Below, in pieces: positions 35,011 through 44,739 of a DNA stretch of 64,000 nt (the stretch's first letter is position 1; each line of letters opens with the position of its first letter). The stretch is from contig CATOJY010000008.1 in NCBI GenBank assembly GCA_951800685.1, positions 1-64,000 of the forward strand, in the 5' to 3' direction. Under the pieces are notes generated by a model, which made no database searches, was not told the origin of the DNA, and worked only from the letters and a program-made list of their open reading frames with translations. The position numbers were made by a program, and so were the translations under genes. The DNA comes from an uncultured Lachnospiraceae bacterium (GTDB lineage Bacteria; Bacillota; Clostridia; Lachnospirales; Lachnospiraceae).

Positions 35011-36258
35011 CTACTTAGCGCTACATGCTATACTAGAACTGCCAATAACTCCATAAGAATCTATATGTTTTTCTTCTAGTAGAGCAATTACGTCTTTCTG
35101 ATGGAGTCCAACTACCGTAACAACAATCAAATCTCCCTTTTGGGTCTGGTAGTCTTTCATTCCCATAACTGGAATATCCTGTATTCTATCGGGATTGTCC
35201 TCCAGACTTGTCACCAATATAGCCTGAACCTTGTCCGCTAAATCTCGTTCCCTAAGATAATTTATAAAATCACTGCATACTTTTCCGGCGCCATATGGAT
35301 AGATCCTGTCGCATGTCTCCATCTTGCCAACCAGTTCTCTCCAGCGCCAATTCTCTACCGTTTGGATACTTTCAAATATCATACCTAATGGGGTAATCAA
35401 ATATTCTGTATCCTCCAAACTTTCTCTCACTATTTGATTTATTTCTAATAAGATGGATAAGCTCTCTGTACTTAAATGATGACAGATAATATCTAAATAC
35501 TCGCTCTCTATGCGCTCCACAGTACGCATAAACAACTTTTTCAAATCATGTTCCTGTGCAAAATGCAGATTATCAAGCAACCCGTGTAATAAGTCGATTA
35601 CATTATTTACACGAAACCGAGACAACACATTAGGTGCACGATATACATATAAAGCTTTGTCTGAAAAACAAAATCTTTTTGCTGCATACATTGCTCTGAC
35701 AAAAAAAACGGGATCCTGGAACCGACGATATGCTGGAAACGTTATCTTATTCTCAATAAGTAGTTTCCTCTCAAACAGAAATCCATAATATCCATAGTCA
35801 AATTGAAGATCGCTATATTGCAGTACATCTTTTTTTTCTGACGCGTCAATCAAAAATTGAAATCCTTTATCTGGAACCGCTATTTTGCCTCTCTCTATCC
35901 TTATAACAGTTCCACAAATAGACACCTGATGCCTTTCACACTGCTTAATCATACTTTCCAAAGCATCTGTGTCTAAGTAGTAATCATCCGCATCCAAAAA
36001 TGCTATAAACTCTCCTTTTGCATAATACAGCCCTAAATTCCTCGCAGCGCCAGAACCTTGGTTATCTTGACCGTACAGCTGAATCCTCTCGTCCTCCTTC
36101 TGCATCTGGCAAATAACTTCTGCAGAGCGATCGGTAGAACCATCATTGATACAGATAATCTCAATTTCTTTTATTGACTGTCTCTGCACGCTTTGTATAC
36201 TTTGCTCTATCGATTTCTCACAATTATAGACTGGTATGATCACCGAAATTCTTGTCAT
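35011..36258 (-). CDS. GT2 glycosyltransferase with C-terminal Rossmann-like module
   Basis: A 415-residue protein. The GT-A domain (1-230) begins 'ISVIIPVYNCEKSIEQSI', has 'CINDGSTDRSAEV', and its metal-binding acidic motif is 'FLDADDYYLD'. A helical stretch follows. Residues about 310-405 form a Rossmann-like module starting 'RIYPYGAGKVCSDFINYL', with 'IQDIPVMGMKDY' later. It transfers a sugar to the growing glycan at the cytoplasmic membrane face. ATG 36270 is one base from the GGAGG, so the next ATG (36258) is preferred. An A8 run (minus strand, complement of the T8 near 35830) lies in the gene. Confidence 0.88.
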   Translation of the reverse strand: MTRISVIIPVYNCEKSIEQSIQSVQRQSIKEIEIICINDGSTDRSAEVICQMQKEDERIQLYGQDNQGSGAARNLGLYYAKGEFIAFLDADDYYLDTDALESMIKQCERHQVSICGTVIRIERGKIAVPDKGFQFLIDASEKKDVLQYSDLQFDYGYYGFLFERKLLIENKITFPAYRRFQDPVFFVRAMYAAKRFCFSDKALYVYRAPNVLSRFRVNNVIDLLHGLLDNLHFAQEHDLKKLFMRTVERIESEYLDIICHHLSTESLSILLEINQIVRESLEDTEYLITPLGMIFESIQTVENWRWRELVGKMETCDRIYPYGAGKVCSDFINYLRERDLADKVQAILVTSLEDNPDRIQDIPVMGMKDYQTQKGDLIVVTVVGLHQKDVIALLEEKHIDSYGVIGSSSIACSAK

Positions 36259-36326
36259 ATTTATAATCATGCCTCCTTCTTAGCATGCGGATTCGTAACT
36301 GTACTGCCTAAATCTTTCTGCGCCTC

Positions 36327-37748
36327 TTATCCCAAAGAATAGTTCGCCAATTCCCTATAGGTAATATACGTATATTTTGTACCATATAACTTATTCAATA
36401 ACTCACGCATTTCACCTTCATATCTAGTGCTGGCTATTAGAATCATAGAAATGGGAAGCTTTTCTATATCCTTTATTGATACAAGCAAATATTTATCCAA
36501 ATACACCTGCTCTGCGCCAGCATCAGTATTTGCAAAAACAATTCGGTCGTCTGTCCACTTTAATTCTTTCGCAAATAAATTGTAAAAGGTTATGACTCTT
36601 TGCCCAATATCTCCCGTTCCATAAATAACAATTTTTTCACTTGGACTTCGCATTATTTTCCTTTTCTTCGACAGTGCATCAGTAATTTCGATGATCCTGG
36701 TTCTCAATGCGAGAACTCTTTGAGAAACTTTCTCTTTTATAGCAGGCAGCCCATTCAAATACCCTTTTTCCACGATCATCCCCAGAATGTAATAATAAGC
36801 AAAAGCCAACTCTAAACCAAGCGGTCCAAATAATTCCTTTTCATTACACGAAACAAAAAAACGGCAAAAATCAATCATGTATTGATTATGGTATAAATCT
36901 GACATCTCGTGGTATTGATCCATTTGATCCATCAACCGTTTGGCCAGAATAGCAATGACTCCCCTAATGCCTTCCAGCTTTTCTTCGCCATTCTTCAACT
37001 GCGTCAATATTCGAAGACATTTTTCGTTCATCTTTAATGCACTTTGCAAATGTACGATCCCACATTTTGATGTCATGATGGAATTTTCCCTATATCTTCT
37101 CATATACAACTTCTTTGACAAGTACATCAAACTTTGTGCATTGCAGTATACTTTTAAAGAAAATTCATTGTCCTCATAATATACCTGTTCCTCAAAAAAA
37201 ATTTGATATTTCTTTAAAAATTCCGCATTATAATATGATAAACACGCTGATACATGCACGCCGCCAATCAGAAAGTAAGAATTAAGATAATCCATTCCCT
37301 GATAAATCTTGTCCTCATTAATTCCAACCGCACTGCGGTCATACGTCGAAAATTTTCTCCCGGCAACCGCGCCTTCAACAAAAATATCCGAATCATATGT
37401 AACAAAATCAAGCTTCCCTGCTTCTGCACGACCATACAGCTCTTCTAAGCAATTTTCCTTTATGTAATCGTCAGAATCTAAAAAAAAGATATATTTCCCA
37501 TTTGCATACCGGATTCCAAGGTTTCTGGCAGCACCTAATTTTTTATTTTCCTGTTGGAAAATTCGTATATTCATATGCTTTTCTGCATAAGAACACATAA
37601 TATCATAACTTCGGTCTGTAGAGCCATCATCAACCAGAATGATCTCTACCTCTCTCTGTGTCTGTCTCAAAACACTCTGAATACACTCATCTAAATATTT
37701 CTCTGTATTATATACAGGAATGATCACTGTTGTCTTATACTCTGTCAT
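36327..37748 (-). CDS. GT2 glycosyltransferase with C-terminal Rossmann-like module
   Basis: A 473-residue protein. The GT2 domain opens 'TVIIPVYNTEKYLDECIQSV', with 'VDDGSTDRSYDI' and metal motif 'FLDSDDYIKE'. A long helical middle (about 250-365) is followed by a C-terminal module 'KIVIYGTGDIGQRVITF' (about 370-465). The donor sugar is not assignable. The start overlaps the stop of the upstream FkbM-like gene by 14 bases, with GAGG 9 bases before the ATG, so they are translationally coupled. Confidence 0.88.
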   Translation of the reverse strand: MTEYKTTVIIPVYNTEKYLDECIQSVLRQTQREVEIILVDDGSTDRSYDIMCSYAEKHMNIRIFQQENKKLGAARNLGIRYANGKYIFFLDSDDYIKENCLEELYGRAEAGKLDFVTYDSDIFVEGAVAGRKFSTYDRSAVGINEDKIYQGMDYLNSYFLIGGVHVSACLSYYNAEFLKKYQIFFEEQVYYEDNEFSLKVYCNAQSLMYLSKKLYMRRYRENSIMTSKCGIVHLQSALKMNEKCLRILTQLKNGEEKLEGIRGVIAILAKRLMDQMDQYHEMSDLYHNQYMIDFCRFFVSCNEKELFGPLGLELAFAYYYILGMIVEKGYLNGLPAIKEKVSQRVLALRTRIIEITDALSKKRKIMRSPSEKIVIYGTGDIGQRVITFYNLFAKELKWTDDRIVFANTDAGAEQVYLDKYLLVSIKDIEKLPISMILIASTRYEGEMRELLNKLYGTKYTYITYRELANYSLG

Positions 37749-38883
37749 TGTCCGCTACCTCTGTCAATCTGTTTGTCGGGACTGCATAGTATATGTATTC
37801 ATTGATCACATCAGGAGCCCATCCTCTGTATTTTCTAAAATAGAAATGATACTCTTTACTGATAGAGGCAATAAACTTCGGAATTTCCAGCAAGTCGCTA
37901 GGTTTATGATAGGCTGCAATCGCTAAAACCGGAAGATCTTTCCTGATCTTTTTGCATGCTCCCTCCAAGACTAGCATCTCTGCGCCTTCGATATCCATAT
38001 TGAGCAATGTAATTTGTTCATTATCAAATATAGTATCTATATTATGTTTACTATCCTTACCCTCAAAAGGCTGATCGAGAATTTCTATTCTCTCTCTCCC
38101 ATGCGGGAGAGATTCGAAGAGTGTATTGAGGTGTTCGATCAAATTCATACTTGTCTCCACCGCATAGATTTTCTTATAGCCTCTTCCTAAAGACAGATAA
38201 TGTAAGATTGTATCCCCCGTTGCACTGCCACAATTAATCCAGGTCTCATTTTCATATAAAGGTTTATAAATACTGTCATCAAAATATTTAACCTCAGATG
38301 TATATTCATGATATCTGTAAACATCATTCTCAACCAAGCTTCTGATTACCTCTATAAAGGTTTTTTTCGACTCTTCATCTTTTAATTGATCCAATACAGC
38401 ATAGTATTGTTCCTCGTTTTTTAAAATATAAGCATAATTACGTACACCCATTCCGCGTGCAAACTGTAATTTTCCTCTTCCACGAAATACAAAACCGTAA
38501 TCAGCTTCTCTATAATCTTCCTGTGTAAATATCTGTCTATCGCTTTCTCTATTAATGTAACAGAGGACACTATTGCTCGTGTCTATATCACTCAGTTCCC
38601 CGACTGTAATAATTTTTATTCCCAAAATCTGCTCATATTCCACTTGCACTGATTTGGTTGACAAAATGTATGCAGGTTCGATGTCCCTGTTCCTAAAATA
38701 TTTAATCAGCCAATACGTTTCATCAACAATATAGTCACTTCTTATAATCAACGATAATTGTCGATTTGACGCTTTATTTATGCTGATTAATTTTGTTATA
38801 ATAAACGGAATATTCGTTTCCTCGTAATCATACATCTTATTACCATGTATAATCTGGTATAGTTCTTCCTGATCTATGTTCAT
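37735..38883 (-). CDS. FkbM-family methyltransferase with degenerate N-terminal module
   Basis: A 382-residue protein. Residues about 40-115 have the size and strand pattern of the cluster's Rossmann-like module but lack its Gly-rich loop ('LSLIIRSDYIVDETYWLI'). The C-terminal half is an FkbM-type SAM-dependent methyltransferase, with loop 'WINCGSATGDTIL' (motif I, with Asn-Cys in place of the usual Asp-x) and the family acid motif 'LNMDIEGAEMLVLEGA'. It probably O-methylates a sugar. It is paralogous to the genes at 49679 and 58395, sharing a 'DEESKKTF' segment and 'VKYFDDSIY'. Confidence 0.8.
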   Translation of the reverse strand: MNIDQEELYQIIHGNKMYDYEETNIPFIITKLISINKASNRQLSLIIRSDYIVDETYWLIKYFRNRDIEPAYILSTKSVQVEYEQILGIKIITVGELSDIDTSNSVLCYINRESDRQIFTQEDYREADYGFVFRGRGKLQFARGMGVRNYAYILKNEEQYYAVLDQLKDEESKKTFIEVIRSLVENDVYRYHEYTSEVKYFDDSIYKPLYENETWINCGSATGDTILHYLSLGRGYKKIYAVETSMNLIEHLNTLFESLPHGRERIEILDQPFEGKDSKHNIDTIFDNEQITLLNMDIEGAEMLVLEGACKKIRKDLPVLAIAAYHKPSDLLEIPKFIASISKEYHFYFRKYRGWAPDVINEYIYYAVPTNRLTEVADNDRV

Positions 38884-38913
38884 AATATCCTATCCTTTCT
38901 ATTCCTTTTGATA

Positions 38914-40086
38914 TTATCGTTTAAATATTCCATCTAATTCCACAAGCGCCCAAATATATGCATTCTGCAGTCTTCTTTGAATCCCCTCCTGGAGTTCCGA
39001 TGACCAGTCATTGATCGTAATACATACGCTGTCCACCTCTGGTAATTCCATTTCCAGGCTATACACGGGACAGATACAAATCTGAGAATGATTTCTGTCG
39101 ATTCCATATTGGAGACATAGCTCCAGTTCCTTTAAATATAGCAATAACCGCTTTGCATTCATTCCCATACCATAAAATGCCAGCGATGAGACTTGATGCG
39201 CTTTAAGCAGAAGAGCAATAGACTGTAACAGTCTGTCCCACGTTTCTTTCAGGTAACAATATTCTTCTTCCTGCATTTCCAATAGCCCGCACATTTTTTC
39301 TTTGGTATATTTCTGATGCATACACTCATAAAATAAATAGCGCTCTTTAAAAATCGCATTCTCAGTCTTATGTACATATTTTGTATTCGATACAATATTA
39401 GCGGCCCACCCCAATGGATTATGCATTCTCTTTTCGAAAATATTCCTTGATAGACCATCTTCCCTGTATTCTACATACATCAGTACCTTATGAAACCAGC
39501 GTATTTTGAGTCCCTGTGCTGCTATCTCATTATGGGAGACGCCTTCACTCAGAAAATTCTCCCCCTCGTATTCCGGCAATGGATACTGCAGCCATATTTT
39601 CGTTTTATAGATACACGGTTTATCTTTCAATAGACCATAACGTGCGCGTTCAAAATCTGTAGCGTCTACATAGTCTTTGAAGGCAGGCTTTCCGCCAATA
39701 ATCTGACCATCAGCGCTGGAACACATCAAGCCTGATATTCCTGCAAAATCATCCTGGCCGGCAATTTTTACAAATTCCCTTTGTATAAATTCTATCGCAT
39801 CATCTGCCAAATAATCATCACTGTCTACAATGAAAAAAATCTCACCCTTTGCCCGTTTAGCACCTTCATTGATCGCCCGATGCTTACCACCATTTTTCAC
39901 ATAATAATAATGGATTGGAAATCCAGCCTGCACTTGCCAAATATTCACTAGTTCCTGCAAATGATCTGTTGAACCATCATCTATGAGCAGCCATTCAAAA
40001 TCATAACTTGTCTGTCTTAGTAATGATTCATATAATCTGCCCACAACATTTCTTCGGTTGTAAATAGAGGTAAAAACAGTTATCAT
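38914..40086 (-). CDS. GT2 glycosyltransferase with C-terminal Rossmann-like module
   Basis: A 390-residue protein. The GT2 domain starts 'ITVFTSIYNRRNVVGRLYES', then 'LIDDGSTDHLQEL', and the acidic motif 'IVDSDDYLAD'. The C-terminal module is 'SLAFYGMGMNAKRLLLYL' (about 295-385), with 'QYGIDRN' and 'ELPEVDSVCIT', which closely parallel the two small membrane-anchored module proteins of this cluster. It overlaps the upstream GT32-like gene by 4 bases (ATGA). Confidence 0.87.
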   Translation of the reverse strand: MITVFTSIYNRRNVVGRLYESLLRQTSYDFEWLLIDDGSTDHLQELVNIWQVQAGFPIHYYYVKNGGKHRAINEGAKRAKGEIFFIVDSDDYLADDAIEFIQREFVKIAGQDDFAGISGLMCSSADGQIIGGKPAFKDYVDATDFERARYGLLKDKPCIYKTKIWLQYPLPEYEGENFLSEGVSHNEIAAQGLKIRWFHKVLMYVEYREDGLSRNIFEKRMHNPLGWAANIVSNTKYVHKTENAIFKERYLFYECMHQKYTKEKMCGLLEMQEEEYCYLKETWDRLLQSIALLLKAHQVSSLAFYGMGMNAKRLLLYLKELELCLQYGIDRNHSQICICPVYSLEMELPEVDSVCITINDWSSELQEGIQRRLQNAYIWALVELDGIFKR

Positions 40087-41192
40087 GCAAGCTCCATTCC
40101 GTCATAAAATTTTCGTCTTATTTGTTTTTTATCATGAAATTCCTGCCCATGCCAGCTAGCAGCATAATGATGAATCGCGTAAGTATCATGCAAACATTTT
40201 GCAATTCTGAAACTATGTGGACTCATTCCACACAGAACTAGCTCAGGATACACTACAATGTCCTCCACCTCCTGATATCTTCCGTTTGGTTCCAGTCCAT
40301 GTTCCAATAACAGTTCTGTCTGATACTGTGTACATGTCTTCTCGTTCAAACTTCCGTCTGGCAATATAAAATACCTTTCTTCATAATCGTCCCTGAGCCG
40401 TTTGACCAACTTATGGTGTTTGACCGCTCCATAACCCAGTCCGAAATTAACATATTTTTTTTGTTCAAATCCGCAAAAGGCATTATTTTTTAGAAGGTCG
40501 TCTATTTTTCTTAATAATTCAACATCCGTGTCAAGGTATACGCCCCCGAATTGTTCAATTACATCCAATCTCACATAATCAGAAACAAATGCCCATTTCT
40601 GTTTCTCATATGCTTGTCTGATATATAAATTTTTCCCAATATCATAATTACTTTCATTCCATTCAATAATTTCATAATCTGGGCAAAACTTTTTCCAGCT
40701 TTCCATCCAAATTCTGCTTTGCACTGGAATATCCTGTTTACCAAACCAGCAGTAATGAATTTTCTTTGGAATTGTGATTTCTTCTTTCGTATATAGCTTC
40801 TGGGGAACCGGTATCCTTTGACGTTCATAATCGCACTGGTCTTCCCATAGTTGAGAATATACATATACCTCAACATCATCCAGCTGATCATATCCCGCTA
40901 ACTGCTCTGCAATTTCAACAAAAAAGGCTGTTGTGATCAGAATCACATCCCCCGATTTTATTTCATATAACATCTGGTTCGTATGGATAATTGGCACAGT
41001 TACATCATGGATCGTGATTAACCCACACTTTTCCTGACAATTATCTACAATACTTTTTATTTTACTTTCAATATGGTATTCACAAAACTCATTGAGGAAG
41101 CGCTTCAACTCTTTACCTGCGCCAAAGCAGTAGACCTGCTTTCCTCTTATTTTTTTTACAAATAAATCTACCCTTGATTTTTTTAGGCGCAT
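40083..41192 (-). CDS. GT32-like (DXD sugar-binding) glycosyltransferase with N-terminal module
   Basis: A 369-residue protein. Residues about 15-115 are a Rossmann-like module ('QVYCFGAGKELKRFLNEF'). From about residue 140 it matches the glycosyltransferase family with a DXD sugar-binding region: 'IPKKIHYCWFGKQDIP' and 'SDYVRLDVIEQFGGVYLDTD'. The DTD is the metal-binding DXD. It acts in capsule or surface-glycan assembly. AAGGAG lies 7 to 8 bases before the ATG. Confidence 0.87.
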   Translation of the reverse strand: MRLKKSRVDLFVKKIRGKQVYCFGAGKELKRFLNEFCEYHIESKIKSIVDNCQEKCGLITIHDVTVPIIHTNQMLYEIKSGDVILITTAFFVEIAEQLAGYDQLDDVEVYVYSQLWEDQCDYERQRIPVPQKLYTKEEITIPKKIHYCWFGKQDIPVQSRIWMESWKKFCPDYEIIEWNESNYDIGKNLYIRQAYEKQKWAFVSDYVRLDVIEQFGGVYLDTDVELLRKIDDLLKNNAFCGFEQKKYVNFGLGYGAVKHHKLVKRLRDDYEERYFILPDGSLNEKTCTQYQTELLLEHGLEPNGRYQEVEDIVVYPELVLCGMSPHSFRIAKCLHDTYAIHHYAASWHGQEFHDKKQIRRKFYDGMELA

Positions 41193-41217
41193 CCAACTAC
41201 TCCTTGCAGACCGTTTT

Positions 41218-42300
41218 CTATTTCAAAATAACTAATGTCCCGCCTTCATCCGCAATGGGTATTTTTATAAGGGATTCATCCGCCAGTTCTTCGTACTTTT
41301 CCACCGCTTTTTTTACACCATGCAGGAAACAATTATTATAGTCATGTACAAAAATCGCACCGCCTTTGTTTAAACGGGGATAAAAATATTTTAATCCTTC
41401 ATAAATAGATTTCTCAAAATCTACATCAATTGATACAAAGGCATACCTAATTCCGTCTAAACCGACAGCTGTATCCGGAAAAATCCCAACCTTAGGCACA
41501 CACTGTTCTGGATAGGGCATGTCACCAATAACTTTTTCCAGACTGGTATCTTTAAAAACATCTATAAATCCACTCTCACATCGTTCTTGCTCCAGTTCAG
41601 CCTTATATTCCTTTTGGTCAAAAGATTGGAACGTGTCGAACAAGTATAGCTTCTTATTGGGGAACTTTGCATTGATCAGTCTTGAAAAGGTTCCCTTGTA
41701 AACTCCTAATTCCGCTACATCACCCTCCACATGCTTTTTGTTAATCTCATCTGCCAAAAGTTCAAATGTACGGAATCTGCAGTAATCTTTTCGATATGAC
41801 CATGAACGGAACCCTTCCTCCTGCAATAAATCATTAGCATCAATTAAATCATATCCCGTTCTGGTCGTCATAACCAATCTTCTTAAAGTTTCCTCTCTCT
41901 CCTTACAAAAACTGTAAAATACCGGAAAAGCTGATTCTACCCACGCATTTTTTTGCTCAGGAACTATCTTCTGATAGCATAAGTCGGGAAACTCCTTCGC
42001 CGGAGTGCCATCCATCCACTCAAAGTTATCCATAAAGATAACTTTTTCTATTGGAATATTAAAATGTATGCACATACTGTAAATCTCTCTCGTCGCAAAC
42101 ATTACGCATACCAGAATATACTCTTTTTCTCCCAAAACAATTTCCTGAGGTGCAAATACCTTTTTCCCCAAAAACACCTCCTCCGTTTTATTGCTTTGAA
42201 TAAATCCTATTAATTGTTCTTCTGCTACCTCATTTTTTGCAAGGTACTCTTTTGCCTTTTGTCCGGTTCCCCAAATATAGATCTTCCTATCATTTATCAT
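41218..42300 (-). CDS. TylF-type methyltransferase with N-terminal Rossmann-like module
   Basis: A 360-residue protein. Residues 5-100 are the module: 'KIYIWGTGQKAKEYLAKN', then 'LIGFIQSNKTEEVFLGKKV'. The C-terminal domain (about 150-355) matches TylF/MycF macrocin-type O-methyltransferases: 'GDVAELGVYKGTFSRLI', 'LYLFDTFQSFDQKEY', 'AFVSIDVDFEKSIYEGL' (metal and SAM region) and 'IFVHDYNN'. It likely O-methylates a sugar hydroxyl in the glycan; the acceptor is unknown. Confidence 0.87.
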   Translation of the reverse strand: MINDRKIYIWGTGQKAKEYLAKNEVAEEQLIGFIQSNKTEEVFLGKKVFAPQEIVLGEKEYILVCVMFATREIYSMCIHFNIPIEKVIFMDNFEWMDGTPAKEFPDLCYQKIVPEQKNAWVESAFPVFYSFCKEREETLRRLVMTTRTGYDLIDANDLLQEEGFRSWSYRKDYCRFRTFELLADEINKKHVEGDVAELGVYKGTFSRLINAKFPNKKLYLFDTFQSFDQKEYKAELEQERCESGFIDVFKDTSLEKVIGDMPYPEQCVPKVGIFPDTAVGLDGIRYAFVSIDVDFEKSIYEGLKYFYPRLNKGGAIFVHDYNNCFLHGVKKAVEKYEELADESLIKIPIADEGGTLVILK

Positions 42301-42351
42301 ATTAATCTGCTTTCTCCCTGTAAAATAGTATCCACCGACAACCTAACAATA

Positions 42352-43236
42352 TTATATATGTATCCACTCTCTCGGAATAATCTCGTTCATCCAACGTTTC
42401 GGACAAATTACAATTTTATCCGGATCAGAATTCAAATACGCCGCCCAGTAACTAAACGTACTGTTCGCTATAATATTATGCTTGCAATGCTTCATAATAG
42501 CAAACTCCTCATAATCAGCATAACCCATACTACTGATATAGATTTTCTGTCCGTTAATAGGCATATTTTCTTTTACCCATTCAATATCGTCCGAAAAGAC
42601 CAAATAAACCGGTTTGGCCATTCTTTCCTGTATTACCCGCATAGCTTCCTCGTAATACGGTTGCTCACTGATATCACAATGTAACTTTAAATAATCACCT
42701 CTTCTGACATGCACACTCACCGTATTTTCATGAGCCAATACCCATTGCAGTTCTTTAGGTAATTTTATCGGAATTCTCAACGTAAATTCTTTCTGTAATA
42801 TTTTTATAATATCCTCATAGTATCTCAAGTTAAAATGATAGCCTTGAAAATAGGTGGGAAAAAAACAATCGCCTTTTCCCCAAATTTCGTCTTTGCTTTT
42901 CTGCGAATCATCTTTAAACTGCCAAACCCATAACCCTTCCTGTGCCAATTCAAATATAGCCTTATCTACACCATTCTTTGCATTGATAAAACGCCATCTA
43001 GCTAAAATAGGTTCCTCCGCCACTGGCAGTTTGATTCTGAAATGATTTAAACTATACTTTCTGAAATCATTTCTCTCCAATGTGCGTCTCTTCTCGCCCC
43101 TTGCGATTCTATCCTCATTATTAATAAACCGCGTATCCAAATAAACACGGCCGCCACGCTGGATCTGGATTTTTCTGGCAAATGCATACTGAAACATCTG
43201 ATTTCCCAATCCATCAGAAATCTTTACAACATTCAT
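42352..43236 (-). CDS. alpha-1,2-fucosyltransferase-like (GT11)
   Basis: A 294-residue GT11 protein of the usual length. Family motifs are 'GLGNQMFQYAFARKI' near the N terminus and the donor-binding 'VSVHVRRGDYL' (about 185-195), with 'NSTFSYWAAYLN' later. It probably adds L-fucose, or a related 6-deoxy sugar, through an alpha-1,2 link. This is one of the few transferases in the cluster without the Rossmann-like module. AGAGGG lies 7 bases before the ATG. Confidence 0.88.
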   Translation of the reverse strand: MNVVKISDGLGNQMFQYAFARKIQIQRGGRVYLDTRFINNEDRIARGEKRRTLERNDFRKYSLNHFRIKLPVAEEPILARWRFINAKNGVDKAIFELAQEGLWVWQFKDDSQKSKDEIWGKGDCFFPTYFQGYHFNLRYYEDIIKILQKEFTLRIPIKLPKELQWVLAHENTVSVHVRRGDYLKLHCDISEQPYYEEAMRVIQERMAKPVYLVFSDDIEWVKENMPINGQKIYISSMGYADYEEFAIMKHCKHNIIANSTFSYWAAYLNSDPDKIVICPKRWMNEIIPREWIHI

Positions 43237-43254
43237 TAAGTTTCCCTCTTAAGC

Positions 43255-43743
43255 CTATATTTCATTTAGTATATCTTCTAAAGAAATCATTTCATAATCT
43301 ACTTTCTTTGATAGCATCTCTCGGATATCATAAAAAAAGGAAACCGCCGTAACAACAATCGCATCAACTCTTGGCAGTTCTTGACTCGGTAACAATACAT
43401 CGACATCTGTACATATATTATTTGCATTTAAATCAATAGCATATTTGACTTCAATATCTGAATTTTTCAATTCATCAAGCAGTCTCTCCCCTAAGTAACT
43501 CATACCATAAATAGCTATGCTCGTTATCCCTTTTTCGTGGAAATAACTGATAACGGATTTGCCTTCTTGTTTCGTTACCAGCCATCGGTTGAGTAAAAGC
43601 ATCAATGTCAGGTGCTTATTCGACATATTCTTCCACTCTTCTTTTTCTTTCTGCTTTTTTTTGAATATTGTCGCCGCACCTGCTGCACTTCCTATTAAAA
43701 CTCCTGACGTTAATGACAATACCGTTCCTACTACCTTTTTCAT
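43255..43743 (-). CDS. membrane-anchored standalone Rossmann-like module protein (copy 1)
   Basis: A 162-residue protein. An N-terminal membrane helix ('VLSLTSGVLIGSAAGAATIF', about 8-27) and a basic stretch precede a helix. The module ('SIAIYGMSYLGERLLDELKN', about 75-94) follows, with 'YAIDLN' and 'ELPRVDAIVVTAVSFF'. It has no catalytic domain. It resembles the 171-residue protein at 47060-47575 and the C terminus of the GT2 protein at 38914-40086. A scaffold or regulatory role at the membrane is inferred. GGAGG lies 7 bases before the ATG. Confidence 0.8.
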   Translation of the reverse strand: MKKVVGTVLSLTSGVLIGSAAGAATIFKKKQKEKEEWKNMSNKHLTLMLLLNRWLVTKQEGKSVISYFHEKGITSIAIYGMSYLGERLLDELKNSDIEVKYAIDLNANNICTDVDVLLPSQELPRVDAIVVTAVSFFYDIREMLSKKVDYEMISLEDILNEI

Positions 43744-43778
43744 ACCCTTACCTCCTCATATCTTGAGATTCTTTTCTA

Positions 43779-44705
43779 CTATAACTCTCTTATATAATCC
43801 TTTTCTCCATTTAACATCTTGAGAATGTCAATCGACTTAAATACAGGCCCCATTTGTCTGCAAAATGCATTATATCCTACGGCACGTGTCCAGTTTCCAT
43901 TATTCATAACGTAACTCTCAAACGCTTTCAGATAAACAACACCCGCAATCTCTGTCTGTGCAGAATAGAAACATACTTTATTATATGGAATGCTGTCAAA
44001 TACTTTTAGGTATTCTTCACTCTTTTCACTATAATCAAATCCCATTTTAACAAATATATTGTTAAAATTTATTCGTTTCTTCCGCCTTTCCCACAATTTC
44101 CATCCATCCTCAAATGTAGTATTATGAATAAATTCTAAAGTGATTTCTTCCTCCCCTTCTCCAATTTTCCCAAGCGGACAGTAGTTTTTCCGCATGTCTC
44201 CTTCACGCTTTAATTGGAGCGGTTCCCGCAGATAGTATTCCAAATTTGAAATCAATTTACAATAAGACTCTTCCGGCACGAACATATTGACTGTAGGCGA
44301 ATGGAATGGTAAGTATAATGCATGATACAATACCCCCCCCCAACAGTCATTTGACAAAATTGTAATTGGATTTTCTATCAAACTTACATAGCGCTTAAAG
44401 TCAAATAGTGATAATTTGAAGATGCTTCCGTTAAGTATTTTGGAGGAAGGAACGCCTGCTGCCATTGCCTCTTTATAAATCTCGTGATACCAGGCAGAAC
44501 TCGCAATAATTAAATAATCAAATTCCAGATCTGTCATCTCATTTTTGGTTATAATCGGCCATCCGTCCCGCGTCTTTCCCACAATATCTTCTGCTTTTGC
44601 AACAAGTGCAACAATGCTCATATGTCCTTTTAAAATTTCACAGTGAACAGACTGCAGAATCTCTTCATATTCTTTGCCCAATCCCCAAATAATACATTTT
44701 CTCAC
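43779..44705 (-). CDS. DUF1919 glycan-biosynthesis protein with N-terminal module, GTG start
   Basis: A 308-residue protein. Residues 3-100 are the Rossmann-like module ('CIIWGLGKEYEEIL'; 'TRDGWPIITKNEM'). Residues about 110-305 match DUF1919: 'ITILSNDCWGGVLYHALYLP' and 'SPTVNMFVPEE' are the family core. The biochemical role of DUF1919 is not established, but it occurs in exopolysaccharide loci. The start is likely GTG at 44705, 7 bases from GGAGG, rather than TTG at 44708. A G9 tract on the coding strand (44333-44341) encodes part of the conserved Trp-Gly-Gly. Confidence 0.82.
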   Translation of the reverse strand: MRKCIIWGLGKEYEEILQSVHCEILKGHMSIVALVAKAEDIVGKTRDGWPIITKNEMTDLEFDYLIIASSAWYHEIYKEAMAAGVPSSKILNGSIFKLSLFDFKRYVSLIENPITILSNDCWGGVLYHALYLPFHSPTVNMFVPEESYCKLISNLEYYLREPLQLKREGDMRKNYCPLGKIGEGEEEITLEFIHNTTFEDGWKLWERRKKRINFNNIFVKMGFDYSEKSEEYLKVFDSIPYNKVCFYSAQTEIAGVVYLKAFESYVMNNGNWTRAVGYNAFCRQMGPVFKSIDILKMLNGEKDYIREL

Positions 44706-44739
44706 CAAGGCCCCTCCCTCTCTTGCTACTCACATCAAC

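Noticed and set aside
35820..35840. A8/T8 run in a GT2 gene as a phase-variable tract
   Set aside because: Runs of eight A or T are frequent in this A/T-rich part of the window, so this one is not notable by itself, unlike the G9 tracts.
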